Assembly: GCA_032358165.1 (NCBI GenBank)
Contig: JAALGY010000059.1
Span: forward strand, 806,001-870,000
DNA from: Diplosphaera chodatii
Taxonomy: Eukaryota > Chlorophyta > Trebouxiophyceae > Prasiolales > Stichococcaceae
Direction of reading: 5' to 3'
DNA: 64,000 bases
This document shows, in pieces, positions 49,701 through 61,900 of this stretch (positions are counted from its first letter, which is position 1; every line of letters begins with the position of its first letter). Below the pieces are notes generated by a model. The model did not search any database and was not told where the DNA came from. It saw only the letters and a list, made by a program, of their open reading frames with translations. The translations under genes were made by a program, and so were the position numbers.

Positions 49701-51004
49701 CCCCTGCAAGGCGTAGGAGCAGTGGTGGGGTATCCACCGCGGTTCACGGCGTGACCCATGACCCGATTGAGGGACCACGCAGGTGCTGTACAGGCGACGG
49801 CTTGGAAGCCCGCCGCCCTCCTGTGTCATGCGGCTGATACCGACAGCCTCCCACCTGCGGGGTGTCGCGGCCTGCTAGTGTGCTGCTGGCTGCCGGTTCC
49901 TGAGGAAAGCCCGCCGCGGCGGCTGCTGCGGCTGCGCGCGAGGCATCGGGCATCAGCGGCGGCGGCGGCCCGAGGTCAGCCGCAAACACGGGTGCCCCCG
50001 ATTCAGGGTCCAGGCCCAAAAAGACTGCACCCTCGGGACTTATACTGGTTCTACTACTGCCGCCGCCACTGCCGTCGTTGTTGTGGCCGACTGATGCCCC
50101 ATCTGGGCCGCTGCCGTGGCTGCTGCCGCCAGCCTCGCTGGCAGAGCTGTGCGCAACAATGCCGCCCCGCACGCCGCACAGGTACCCAAAGCGTACCGCA
50201 TCGGCAGCGGGCTGCAGGTACGCTGGACGGTACCTGCCAGCAGTGTGAACCCATGCCCGTCAGCACGATTCTCAACACCCACCTGAGGCACTTGTGTCAT
50301 GCACGCTGTGGGTAACAACACAGTAAACAACACAGTAGCGTGCGATACAGCGTCACAGAGACCCACAGCACGTTCTTTGGGGCTCACTTCAGGTCGGCAT
50401 TCTGCCATGTGGCCTGCGAGTCGGGGGTCGCGGCCGCCGCTGTGGCCGCTGTGCCGATGTCCTGGGCCGCCGCTGCGTCTCCAGCTGCCGGTGGAGACTG
50501 GTCTGCCGGCGCCACCAGACCCTCCCGCCCGCGGAACACCACCAGCCGGGCGTCGGGTTGGTTGAACAGTCGTCTCAGTTCCTCCGGCTGCCCCCTACAT
50601 GCAGAGGCACACGACACTACAGCAGAGCCAGATGGGCGGAGGAACAGCATTCACACGGGTGATTGTGGAATGGGGACAAGTGTGAGTCTGGCCCGTAAGT
50701 TGATGCAGTGCTCAACTGGTGCTTGCCTCAAGTGGGTGGCCTTGTCTAGCGGCAGGGCGGCGTAATGCGGCAGGGGGCTGACTGCCGCCGTTGCAACCTG
50801 CCGTGTCAGGCGGGGCCTGCACTGCAGGCTCAATACTGTCGCCGGCGTGAGGGCCGCCTGCTGTGCGCAGGACCTGTGAGCGTGCCACCCTGTGCTGGCC
50901 GTGGTTTTGTGCAACCAGGCTGCAGACGTCGCCGCTGACGATGCACTCCGCTGCACACCGTGTTGCTGTCCTAGTGGCTGCCACGTAGTGGTGATACGCA
51001 GCAT
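46731..51004 (-). CDS. NADH-pyrophosphatase-type Nudix hydrolase fused to PHPT1/Janus phosphohistidine phosphatase domain
   Basis: N-terminal part: a NudC/NUDT12-like enzyme, which hydrolyses NAD(P)H and NAD-capped RNA. From ATG 51004 (possible organelle leader [16 protein letters not shown]): [88 protein letters not shown]. The Nudix box is [20 protein letters not shown] followed by AG, and [14 protein letters not shown] is the NADH-specificity motif. [12 protein letters not shown] and [11 protein letters not shown] end the domain. The same exon continues through a Ser/Ala-rich linker into [19 protein letters not shown]. Phase-0 exons then give [19 protein letters not shown] (about 47262-47172) and [20 protein letters not shown] with [14 protein letters not shown], stop TAG 46731. 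His in GYHDNI matches the catalytic His53 of PHPT1. The four zinc-ribbon cysteines are missing. Confidence 0.9.
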
Positions 51005-51867
51005 CTTACCCGCTGCTGCACCGCCTTTGCTGATGCTAGTACCTGTCCAAAGCACCCGCACAGGTCAATGTGGCATCGCATGTCGCGCCATGCAGAAGAC
51101 AGTGAAGCCGAGAGTTGATCACAGACACTCGCACAGTCGGTCACCTCTGCTCAGCAGAACGCTCAAGAGGGGCTCGGCAAGCAGCGTGCGTGCCATATTT
51201 GCAGTTGATAAGCAAGCTCATGTGGTTGCGCCGCTGATCAGTCCCAACTGCACCCGTGAAACCGGCAGCAAGTGTACAATTTCAAGCGCATACCCGCCAC
51301 GATGCAGCAAAGAATGTGAGGTGTGATCAATGTACCGAATCAAAGCCGATTGAAAGTGCGGTGTCAGCTGCGTGGTTGCATGCCACGCCTTCTTACAGGC
51401 TCCAGGGCTGCTGCTGACATTTCTGCGACAGCCTGACCAGTGAAGACGTGTACTCGTACTGGCGATCCGGCGTGATGTTGCAGCAAAACCCGCGACAAGA
51501 AATGCGCCAGGGCACCTTGGTGTGCTACAACGAGACCGAGGCTGCAATGCAATGTGTAATCTGGTAGCAAGCGCACAGACCCAGGAGCGTGCAATAACCT
51601 GATGGCCATTGTGAAGTAAATTTGTTGGACAGTCTGTGAGGTGCAACCATGCCGGGCACCCTCGCACACATCTGTTTTTGGCGCCGTCTGCGCACGGAGA
51701 TCCTCTGCGCTATCAGCACCGTGAGTGGTCCTCAGGAGCTCACATGTGGTAAGCACCGTCAGTCCTCCTTCAGAGCACGCCGCGCCATCTCTGCCGCACA
51801 GCATGCGATGCGCTCTTAGACGAGATGCTGAGCAACAGAGTTGAAAGGCCGATGGGTCTTCCGTAAG
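51005..51867. other. intergenic between Nudix-PHPT1 and MYG1 genes
   Basis: 860 bp between two minus-strand genes. Overlapping minus-strand open stretches (about 146-149 codons) show no similarity or splice logic. It probably contains the 3' UTR of MYG1 and the promoter of the Nudix gene. MYG1 could have an alternative final exon near 51770-51840. Confidence 0.4.
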
Positions 51868-54382
51868 TTATGCGCCAGAACATGTCAGGCAAAGCGAAGG
51901 CATTGGATTGGACGCACCCAGGACGCCGTCCCGTGTGGCCGCCCCACCGATGAACCCGCTGGCGTGCGCAAACACACACCCTGCGAAGGCAGGACACACG
52001 CGTCTTGTGGGCGGATGGGTGGTGACGGCAGCCAAATGACCATCGCGTTGCATGGCTGCTGCTGTATGCCGCAATGATGTTCCCGTTTGTGAACAATCTG
52101 TTGCCGTTGGGTGCGAGATAAGAGCTGCCATGAACACTGCCCACTAGGACGAGGCCCCACGACTGAGAGCTGCTGCACAACACTTCGCACAGCGCGCAGG
52201 CACCTGGGATGCTGGAAATGCTGGACAGCTCCTCGTCACGCAGCCCGCGCCACGCTGCCGGCAGCGACCTGCGGTTCTCGAAGGAGCCCGGCTGCACCGA
52301 AACCGCCTGCACCCGCCACTTCTTCTCCCGTGTGTCCTGCGACGACAGGCAAGTGCAAAGCATCAGGAGGTGGGCCTGCAGCCTGCACAGGCCACAACTG
52401 TGCAGCAGACAGCCAGGTCTGCTTTTGCTTGCTGCGCGGGTTGCATGTGTGTGAAGCATATGCGCAAGCCAAAAGAAATTGAGGCAAGACAGAGAGGCAG
52501 GGATGGCGTGTGTCACAAGCAACAGGATCCGCACCTCGTACAGGCAAAACTTGATGGCGCCCTCAATGCCTTCCTGCTTCTCCAGCTCGTACAGGTGCTC
52601 CTTCCATGGCACGCCGCCCGCCGCCAGCTCAATGATCTGTGTAGTTTGATCACCACACACACCAGATGGGTTTTGCACTCAAGAGCCTCTGCAGTGTTGA
52701 ATGATGCATGGAAACATGGTCCAATGTGTACTCAGTGTGGGCGACACCCGACCATCCTGCTCGCTCTCACGGCAGCATGGAAGCAGCCATCTCGAGGGAC
52801 TGCCCAGTGGCGGCACATGCTCCCACCTCTCCGCTAGAATTCACATCGCTGCGGCCACTCAACGCATCCTTCACCAGGCTCCTTGCCGGCAGCCATGCCT
52901 GACAGGTGCAGAGCAGCATACGTCAGCACACGTCGCAGTTCTCACAGCTTCTTGGCAATACCTGACTGACAGCTAGAAGCCATTGGGTTCAGAGCCCACA
53001 GAAAACCTCGAGGATGAGCAGATCGCTCACGTGTGTGATGTAGTCGACACAGTCCAGAAACTCTGCACCCGTGAGCGCCATGGCCTTTGCAAACTGTGCG
53101 TTGGTCGCCTCATCGCCGGCATCCTGCACATAGCGCACTGCAGCTTCAGCGTTATCCTCCAAGCAAACAGTGTATAGCGCATTTTCGGGGATCTCATGGC
53201 GCTTGAGACTGCATGTTGCTGCTGTTCCACGGTGCTTAGACTGGCAGACGACATCTTGGATTGATGCTTATCCTCATGCACGTACGTAACGCCCATGGTT
53301 GTGCTACTCGAGCATGTAAGCTTCACCTGGTTCCAGCGGGGGTTGAGGCCGCCCACACGGGCTGACAGGTGCGTGCTGCTGAGGTAGCGCGGCGGCTTGC
53401 CGTTCGCGTCCCACTGGCTGACGCCTGCAGATGGCAATCCAAGCTGCTCCCTGTTGCTGTCCTAGGCAAGCGAGCCTGCTGCTGATCAGTTCGCAGCGCA
53501 CCAGCTGGGCTGTGGACACACTCTCCCTGATCTGACGTTCGTATCTGTCGCTCAAACCAGCGCCTTTTCGAGCTGCAGCCCCAGGCTGCTCACAAGCGAG
53601 CGCCCCTACCGTTGTCGATGCCGTCAATGGCCTCCATGAAGTGCTTGTACACGGCCAGGTACACGGTCTCCACGTCTGGAGACTCCTCCGGCTGCCCCAG
53701 CTGCGCGGCGATGACCGCCCGCCCGAAGTGCTTGTACACCAGACCAGCGCTGGACAGCTTCGTGCTGTAGCCTGAGCATCACGACGCCCAATTTGAGTGA
53801 CGAACTGCCCTGCATCTGCACGTTCACATGGCAGCATCCGGCTGCATGTGCAGCAAGATGCAGCAGCCGCACCGTGGCCGAACACCTCCTCGAAGCCCCG
53901 CTGGTGGTGGTCGAATCGCTGTGCCTCTGCAGTGTAGCACGACGTGCTACGTGAAGCATGTGAAGCTCGGCATCACATGCGCAGCTGTGTGTCAGCGTGA
54001 TGACCGCTGTGGCGCGGGCAGCGCAGGGCGGAGTGTTCATCGATGGGGCACCTGGGTCGTAGGTGCCGCCCACGTCGATGACGACGTCCAGGTCCTGCAG
54101 CACCTTGGGGTCGCGGCTGCGCACTACATCTGCGTCCCGGTACTGCGGCGTCTGCTTCAGCAGGAAGCAGCCCAGCGCCTCATCGCAGTGAAAGGTGCCG
54201 CTGTGCGTGCCGATGCGCACCATCGCGCGCTTGCTGGAGTCCTGCCTGGCTGCTGACATGCAGGTGAGGCTGCGGACAGCGGCTGCGGCTCCTCGGCAGC
54301 ACCGCGCTGACGTTGATGGGTGTGCAGATTGGTGTGCAATCGAGGAGGCAAGTCTGGCACACGGAGCGCGCAGGGCCAGCAT
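51868..54382 (-). CDS. MYG1: MYG1 family 3'-5' exonuclease (UPF0160)
   Basis: MYG1 is a DHH-like metal-dependent exoribonuclease acting in mitochondria and nucleus. ATG 54382 gives MLALRAPCARLASSIAHQSA, a Ser/Arg/Ala-rich likely mitochondrial leader, then VRIGTHSGTFHCDEALGCFL, DADVVRSRDPKVLQDLDVV and DVGGTYDP. The next exon, RFDHHQRGFEEVFGH (about 53923-53878), holds the DHH-type HH pair. TKLSSAGLVYKHFGRAVIAA, VYLAVYKHFMEAIDGIDN, YLSSTHLSARVGGLNPRWNQ, FAKAMALTGAEFLDCVDYI, AWLPARSLVKDAL, IIELAAGGVPWKEHLYELEK, KKWRVQAVSVQPGSFENR, LPAAWRGLRDEELSSIS and CVFAHASGFIGGAATRDG follow family order. The stop at 51868 is after a short non-conserved tail; the usual xGAxxMA end is not seen, so the last splice may be mis-modelled. 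All active-site motifs visible are intact. Confidence 0.94.
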
Positions 54383-55943
54383 CCACAGTCAGCTGATGCT
54401 TCCACGCACAATCCAGTTGTTGGTGGCTGGACAGCAACCTCTAGCTGGACACGGAAGAGCAGCACATGATGCTCGGCGGCAACATAAGCGGGGGAGTGCC
54501 CAGGGGTAGAACCAACATGTGCTGAGCACTCTGAAGTTTGAACACACTTGGCCATGTCAACATGTTGCCACGACCCTGACGGTGGGAGACTGGAGTAAGT
54601 GGAAGGTCGGCAGCACTGCAGCTGTTGTTGACACCAGCAAGCGACACGTGGGGCGGATGCAGCATCATGGGGGCGGGTGCGTGGGACCGGGTACTGGATG
54701 CATTCCGCCTGTTGCCGTGGCGGTGGTCCCTGAACCCATCTGCAGAGTGTTCCTGTGACAGGTTTGCGGTAAGTATGGCAGCTGCGTGGCGTGGACACGA
54801 CGCTGAGATGCTTCGTGTGCACTGTCGTACACACCTGTGTGATAGGCTTGAGCAGTGGTGCATCCTGCAGCCTTGCCACCCGCCAAAGCTTTGGCGGCCA
54901 ATCGTAGGTACCTGAACGGCCTAGGCCTTTGCCGCGCATGATTGCAGCGCTGCTGGGTTTCCGGAGGTAGACTTGAGTCTCTGCTGGACGTGCACAGACG
55001 ATGTCCCACCTGAACAGCAGCGAAGCAGGACTTGCAGATGCTGGGAGTGAGACTCCAACACTAGCATGGCAGCAGATCGCTGCAACCTAGACATCGATGC
55101 ACACTAATTTACACGGACAGCAATTCACGCACCTTGCCGCTGCATTGATGACGGGTGAGCAATCTGCAAGCCTGCGCGCTGGCCTGAAGAGTGCGTGGGT
55201 GCCTGCCTGACATTGATGGTCAGGTTTGCAGTCCGTGCGAATCCCCATGGTCATGGTTTCGGATCGATATTCAAGGAACGTAATACATATGAACTCGTCA
55301 TGTCGGTCGGCCTGAGATCACATAAGCACTTCAGTCCCCCGGTGAGGTGAAAGGGTCGATCAGAGCCGGCAGGACAAGATCCCTGACTTGCACTTTCCAG
55401 TGGCGGGTAATCTGATCAAGGTTCGGATCAAGTGCACTTGCGCCGGTACACCCAGTCGACGGCAGGCTGCCCTGATAGACCCGGAGTACGTTGTGCAGCG
55501 TCAGCAGTGCCACATCAGTGCTATACAAAGGCAACAGGCCGCAGTCGTGCTGCGCGCAGTCCTTTCCTGAACTTGTGTACCGAAAGTACAACACTTCCGG
55601 GAGGGCCACCAACGCACTGGGAAGTGGTTCCAGCAGGTAGGCGGTTGCTGCAGTCGTTATGTTTGCAGATTTATCCTGCACACACAGTGGCCCGCCAGCA
55701 TGCGTGCCAGGTGAGCGCACATTCTGCTGCGCACCGAGGGGATGGGTGTCGACTGGTGTGAACACCAAGTGGTTTTCCGTTCTGTGGCCACAGCAGGCGC
55801 ATCACCGGAGCTCAACGTGTCTCAGCGCCTGCATCGGAGCGCTTAAGACAGCTGACTGGGGAGCGCGTACATCAGCTGACTCGGCTGCTGTTTGCTTGTG
55901 GGGCCACCCTCACTTGACAAGGCCAGCGTCGGCAGGGGGCCTG
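54383..55943. other. divergent intergenic region, MYG1 / receptor-like kinase
   Basis: 1.56 kb between divergent genes. It contains a 145-codon uninterrupted minus-strand frame (55768-55331, GTG start; includes LPSALVALPEVLYFRYTSSG and ends PALIDPFTSPGD). This reads more like protein than most chance frames here but has no recognised family. Nothing else identified. Confidence 0.35.
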
Positions 55944-58900
55944 ATGTCACAGCGACGCCTTTGCAGCTTGCTCGCGTTTGCAGTACTGGCGACATGCGCC
56001 CTGCAGCCGAATGCAGCGGTGCAAGTTGCCCAGCGCAGCAGCGGCGGCGTCTCTGCCTCAGCTGCACTCGCCGCTGCGCATGTGCACGCAGCAACAGCAG
56101 GCGGTCGTCATGTACGCAGCATACAGCCAAGCAGCCCGAGCTCACGGACGGCCACTCGTGCAGCTGGTGACCCGCAAGACAGGCGGCGGCTGTTGGCAGG
56201 AGCCGCCCCACCGCCGCTGTCGCCGCCGTCACAAGGGGCGCCAGCGCTGGCCGCACAGCAGCTCTACGGTGATCAGGCTCTTATCGGTTTCGAGGCACCT
56301 CAATACCCCATGGATTCCTACAGGCACTCTCTGCACGGGTCCCTGCTCAATATGACAGCCGGCAGCCGGACCATGCTGGCTGAGCCGCACCTGACATACA
56401 TGGCGGCCCGGCCATCGCTCACCCGTCTGTACTACTGCTTGCAGCGGCTGCGGAGAGCTTCCCGGCAGCGAAGGTCATGAAGCCCAGCGAGTCGATGCTG
56501 GGGACCGGCATCCCATTCCTGCATCTGACATACCATCTTGGTGAGGCCACAGCTACTGTCTCCGCTGCATGATGCTGCGTGCTCCAGCATCATCACCCGA
56601 TGTCCTAACTTGGAGAAGTGCTCTTCCAACGAGTGCTCCCCCATGCCTTGGCGCGCCGTGGCTTGTCTGTTTTGTTGTGTAAAACCTGGCATATGCCTGC
56701 AGTGGGGCCGGACCTGCTGCCTGTGACGCCACGTCTGAAGGATGCCATGCAGCGGTCCCTCGACTCTGCCTTCTCGCTCTTCCAGTTCACGGTGCACTGC
56801 GCTGCCGCCCGGATTGCAAGCCCCCATTGCTGTCGGTACCCATCACGTGCTTCCATTGATGTGCGACCGTCAGGAGGCTACCTCAAGGCTGGTCGCTGAC
56901 GCTGTTTTGAAAATGGGCCCTCCGAACATGCCGTACGCTGACGGCGTGTTGGTGCGACAACTGCAGATGGTGGTGCAGTCGGTCAAGCCGCTGGCGGCTG
57001 CCAACAGCACGGTTGTGCCGGCAGCTGCACTGACAGGTGCGCGAGCAGCGAGTTTCATGCTTGGCCAGGCCCTGGTAGCACATGTGAGCGGCAGCAGCTA
57101 GGCTTGGGCCGCCTGCTAGCCCGACCCAGCGCCTGTGCCCAGATGGCCATCTTGCTTGCAGCACCACGGCAGCATGCGCAGCTGCACCTGCAGCAAGGGT
57201 AGCCCACCGAGAGTTGCAACCATTGGTTGCAGGTAATGGCACCGCAGCAGCCGTCAGCACGTTCAGCAGCGGCAGCACCGGCGGTCTGGCGGGCGCGCCG
57301 GGCGCCGGCACCCCGGCTGCTGCCGCCGCCACACCAGGCGCACATGGAAGGCGACCCTCATCGGCGCGGCCTCCCGCCCGCAAGCTGCTGCAGGGCCGCC
57401 TCAACACGAGCCCCTCGGCACGGGGCCAATACGAGGGGGTGGAAGTGGTCGCCATGGCGTACGTCACCACCGCCAGCGTCTTCGAGACACTGGTAACCTT
57501 AGTATAGTGGAAACTGCCCCAAGGAACATTCTTCGAGCCAGGATGCCAGCTTTCACGATGCGCATTGTCAGCTGAGATCAGCAACACAAAGGACGATGTA
57601 TGACTGTGTGCTCTGGCGCCACAGGGTGAGCGGCGACAGTCGCAGCAGCTGCAAGGCTTGGCACAATCTGCGTCGACCTTCGGCTACCAGGTGCAGCGCC
57701 GCCAGCTGATCAAGCCCTTCACTTGTTTGGCACGTGCCAGGCTTGACAGCCAACCCCACGGTGCCACAGCTGTGTCCCCCCACGTCTGTTGAAATGCTGG
57801 CATCTGTTGCGCAGGTGAGGTTCCTGCCGCAGGACGCGTCCTTCACACAAGCCACAGTCGTCCTGAGTCTACGCCTGCCGAGGTCCTTTCAGAACTTCCG
57901 GTCAACCACGTACAAGATCGACTGCAAGGTGGGCCCATCTGGTGGTGTGCTGACGTCAAGCAGAATCTACAGGAGACTCATGTTCACCGTCCACAGTCTG
58001 GCATGCAGTGTATGCCAATGGGCCTGTCACTGTCCATCCCACGACGGCACAGCTGATAAGCCAATGAGGAGCTGATCTCATCTGTTGATGCAGTTTGTGG
58101 GGCGCAACGTAGCGCCAGTCACTGCGGAGGCGCAGAACGCATTGGCGGTGGCTGTCAGTTCTGTGCCAAACTGGTTCTACGGCGAAATGACGCAGGTGAT
58201 TGGCCAATATGCTGCCAATGCCGCAGCCCACAAAGTGGCACATGGCAGGGGCTAGCAAGTCGCGATGGCCAGTCAACTGCTCTTGGTCGTCAGAGCACTG
58301 CCCAAATTTGGTCTGGCATGGCGTGTTGCTCATCATCGGGCCACAGCATGACACGGGGGCTCAGCATTGACGTGTTGTTCATGCAGCTGCAACGCACAGC
58401 AGACAACTCGGCGGCCGTCGCCACGTTCACTGCCACCACTGGGAACGCGAACGGCACTGTCTCGCCGCAGGTGCAGGACGAACCTGTATGGGTCATAGAA
58501 ATGATGTGCGAGGTGACAGAGCTTGCAGAGTGGTGTGATGAGGCCATGCCTGCGTCATGCTCGCTTGAGGCTGATTGGGTGTCTGCCAATTTCCCAGGAC
58601 GTGTTAGCAGTCATCAACCCAAGGATACAGCAGTACTTCGCTGCAAGCGGTGCCAATGGCACGGTGACGGTTGATGTGCAGTATGCACAGCTGCCACCCT
58701 TTCAGGTGGGTCAAGGGTTTACACTCTGGGTCGCTCTGACGCTGCGCTGTTGCCATGCATCAACAGATGAATGACGCACATATTGTACCCGGGGTACTTC
58801 TACAGATAAACCCTGCTGTTGTGATCACTGCAATTGCATGCTGCCGGCTGCATCAAGCATCTGGAACGTGATGCGCAGGTTCCGTCAGACGCCTTCAACA

Positions 58901-61900
58901 TAACTCTCGCCACGGTCCCCCTGTGAGTCGGCTTCATCAGAGCTCGCACTGATTACAGATGCTGGTCGCATCCCTTCTGCTTTGAAGCATTGTCTGCGTT
59001 TCGCTGGTACGTTGCGCAAGGCATCGCGGTATCTTGCCCATCACGACCGCTGATCGCTCAACGCTTGCTGAATTGAGGCCCGGCTACAATGCCACCACAC
59101 CCGCAGCATCCTCGATCTCAGCGGGTGCAATCGCTGGTATTGTCGTGGGAGTAGTCGCCGTGATGGCTTCGTTGCTCGTGATCATAGGTGACGGTGAAGT
59201 TGCTGGTCACCATAGTGTTGAGCAAGCTGGTATTGCATATGCTGCACAGTCGTGATTGCATGTGAAAAGCACGCAGCGATCTCAGCTGAAGGTACTGTCG
59301 TGCATTGCAGCCATTTTCATGTGGCATCGGCGGCGCCTGTACATTGACAGCCACGGTGCGCCAAAGATGATGCTGTTACAAGCAGTGGTGCTTCTTGGTG
59401 CAACCTTCTCGCTGAAAATGATGCCACGGCTGCTGGTGGGCCAGCGCCGGCGTGCTCAGCATGCTGCAGACGGTGCAACTCGACTTGTATCCCAGGCTGA
59501 TCACAGAGGACACATGAATGCTCATCCCCAGCAGGTGACGGCGGCGGCCGAGATGATGGGCTGGGCGCCTTTGACCAAAAGCTCATGGGTTGGGCCATCC
59601 AGCATGAGGACATCGAGATCTGCACGCACGCGGATGGGACGGAGTGGCTGCTGGTGCGCTGCACCTGCTGCCCACCGTGACTCAGCAGGAGCTGAGTATG
59701 ATCCTTGGCAAGTGTCGACAGTCTGGGACTGACGGTGCCACGTGCAGACAGCACTGCACTGGCACAGCTGGGTGGACAGGAAGTGCGCCGTGATGCGATG
59801 TTGGGATGTAATCCCAAACCCTGGCTGCCGCTCCTGCAGGGTGAGGGCGCGTACGGGCGGGTGTACAAGGCGCTGCGGGGTGGGGTGCAGGACGTGGCGG
59901 TGAAGCAGCTGTCCCACACCGGCGACGGCCAGCTGCAGAAGTTCATCGAGGTGGGTTGCCAGCAGACGGCCCCGCCACACGCACCTGGCCGGAGCGACTA
60001 ATCAAGCAACCAAGTACACACGAAACATTCAAGCAGGGGTCAAGAAGCTCGAACTCTCGCCAGCGGTCATGTCCCTCCATGCGGAGCGGCTGTGACGAGT
60101 GCAGGGTGCCGTGTGACAGGCTGCTTGCTGTGTGGGGCAGGCACCATGCGGATCATGGCCCTCGCACGGTGCCGCCAACCTGCTATGGTTCAAAACAACA
60201 ATATAGGTCAATGACATATTACCGTGCCTGATCGAGGCTCTGCCGCCTGCAGGAGGTGGGCATCCTGAAGGGCCTGAACTACGACCGCAACATCGTGCAG
60301 TTCTACGGCGCCTGCGTGCGGGAGGGCTGCGAGCCGCTGCTCGTCACGGAGTACATGGAGGGTGCGCCAGGCCCCCACCCGTTTTCCCCCACCCTGCAGC
60401 AGTGCCATGCACACATGGTTGCGACGCCGCGTCCCCAGCTGCACCTGGCACCGCACGACACATGGCAGCGTCGAACCCCGCCGGCCGCCCTGGCGCGGCA
60501 TCACCCGAGCGGCGCAGGACGTGCGAGTGCCGCTTGCTGCAGGGGGGGACCTGTGCAGCGCCATCCAGGGCGACACGGGCGGCCACCTGCTGTGGTACGG
60601 CCTCGGCCACCGCATCGCGCTGGACATCGCTCGGGGCCTCTACTTCCTGCACTCTCATGAGGTGCGCACGACTGACCGCATCTGGCGCTCCGTCACTTGT
60701 GAGTGCTGCAGTGGGCTGGCTGCGCAGAAGGCTGGCATTGAAGAGGATGTTGCGTCCTGGTGTGAGCTGCAGTAGAACTGTACACACTGAGCATGTCGAG
60801 TCGCGCGTACAAACATCTGCAGGTGGTGCACTCGGACATGAAGAGCAAGAATGTGCTGCTCAACAGCGCCATGCATGCCAAGATCAGCGATGTGAGTACT
60901 CAACAGTGTTGTGACCTGTGCAGTCCCCTGTGCCTGGACCCATGATGTCTATGCCATGCCCAAAAGCCCTGATCGCTTGCCAAGCAGCAATTTAGACAGC
61001 AGGCAGGCAGATGTCGGATACACAGCTGTATATGCTCTCTGCCGACTGAGCATGATGTGGTCCGCGGCATGCAGGTTGGCTTGGCACAGCTGATTGAAGC
61101 GCAGACAGAGCAGTCAGCAGTCCTGGCATGGGTGCGTCTGCTGCATACCACACCTCATGTGCCTGCAGCTCAGGCCTCTGTGGCACGGGTCACTTGAGCG
61201 TGGTGCATTGTCAGCATATGCCCAGGCCAAACCATTTGAAACGCTGTTGCTGACGTGTGTCACTGCCAGCGCAGACCCTTGCCTATGCGGCTCCCGAAGT
61301 GCTGATGAACGAGAAGTGCGTTTGTGCCTGCCACCAGCTGCTGCCGGGCCCACGAGGTTCCAACTGCTGGTGACTTGCTGATCAGCTCGACGTTCAATCG
61401 GCATCAGCTGTGTCCACTGCCAATCATTGCCTGCAGGCGTGAGCTGAAGTCGGACATGTACAGCTTCGGCATCCTGCTTTGGGAGGTGGGGTTGCTGCCT
61501 TGCGCAGTGGCATGCTGACGATGAGCGAAGCACCCTCAGGAGCTCCTGTCGTCGCTAGCGTCGTGTGCCTGACGTAATGCGCATCGCCCGATGCCTGCAG
61601 ATCGTGACAGGGACGATACCGTACACGAGGGGCAAGCTGCCGACGCCGGAGACGCCGCGGGACTGCCCCGCCGACATCTGGGACCTCATCCAGCAGTGCC
61701 TGCTGCTGAAGCCGGACGAGCGGCCCTCAGCCAAGCAGGTGCCATGCCCATGCAAGCTCCGCCGCACGTGGATGCCATGATCAGGCGCATCGTCCTGGAT
61801 TTGACATGGCCCAGTGACTCCAAGAGGCAGCGTGTCCACAGATTGTACGCATGTAATAAAGGTTAGGCCATTGCGGTTGCATGTGAAACCCTTGCCCGCT

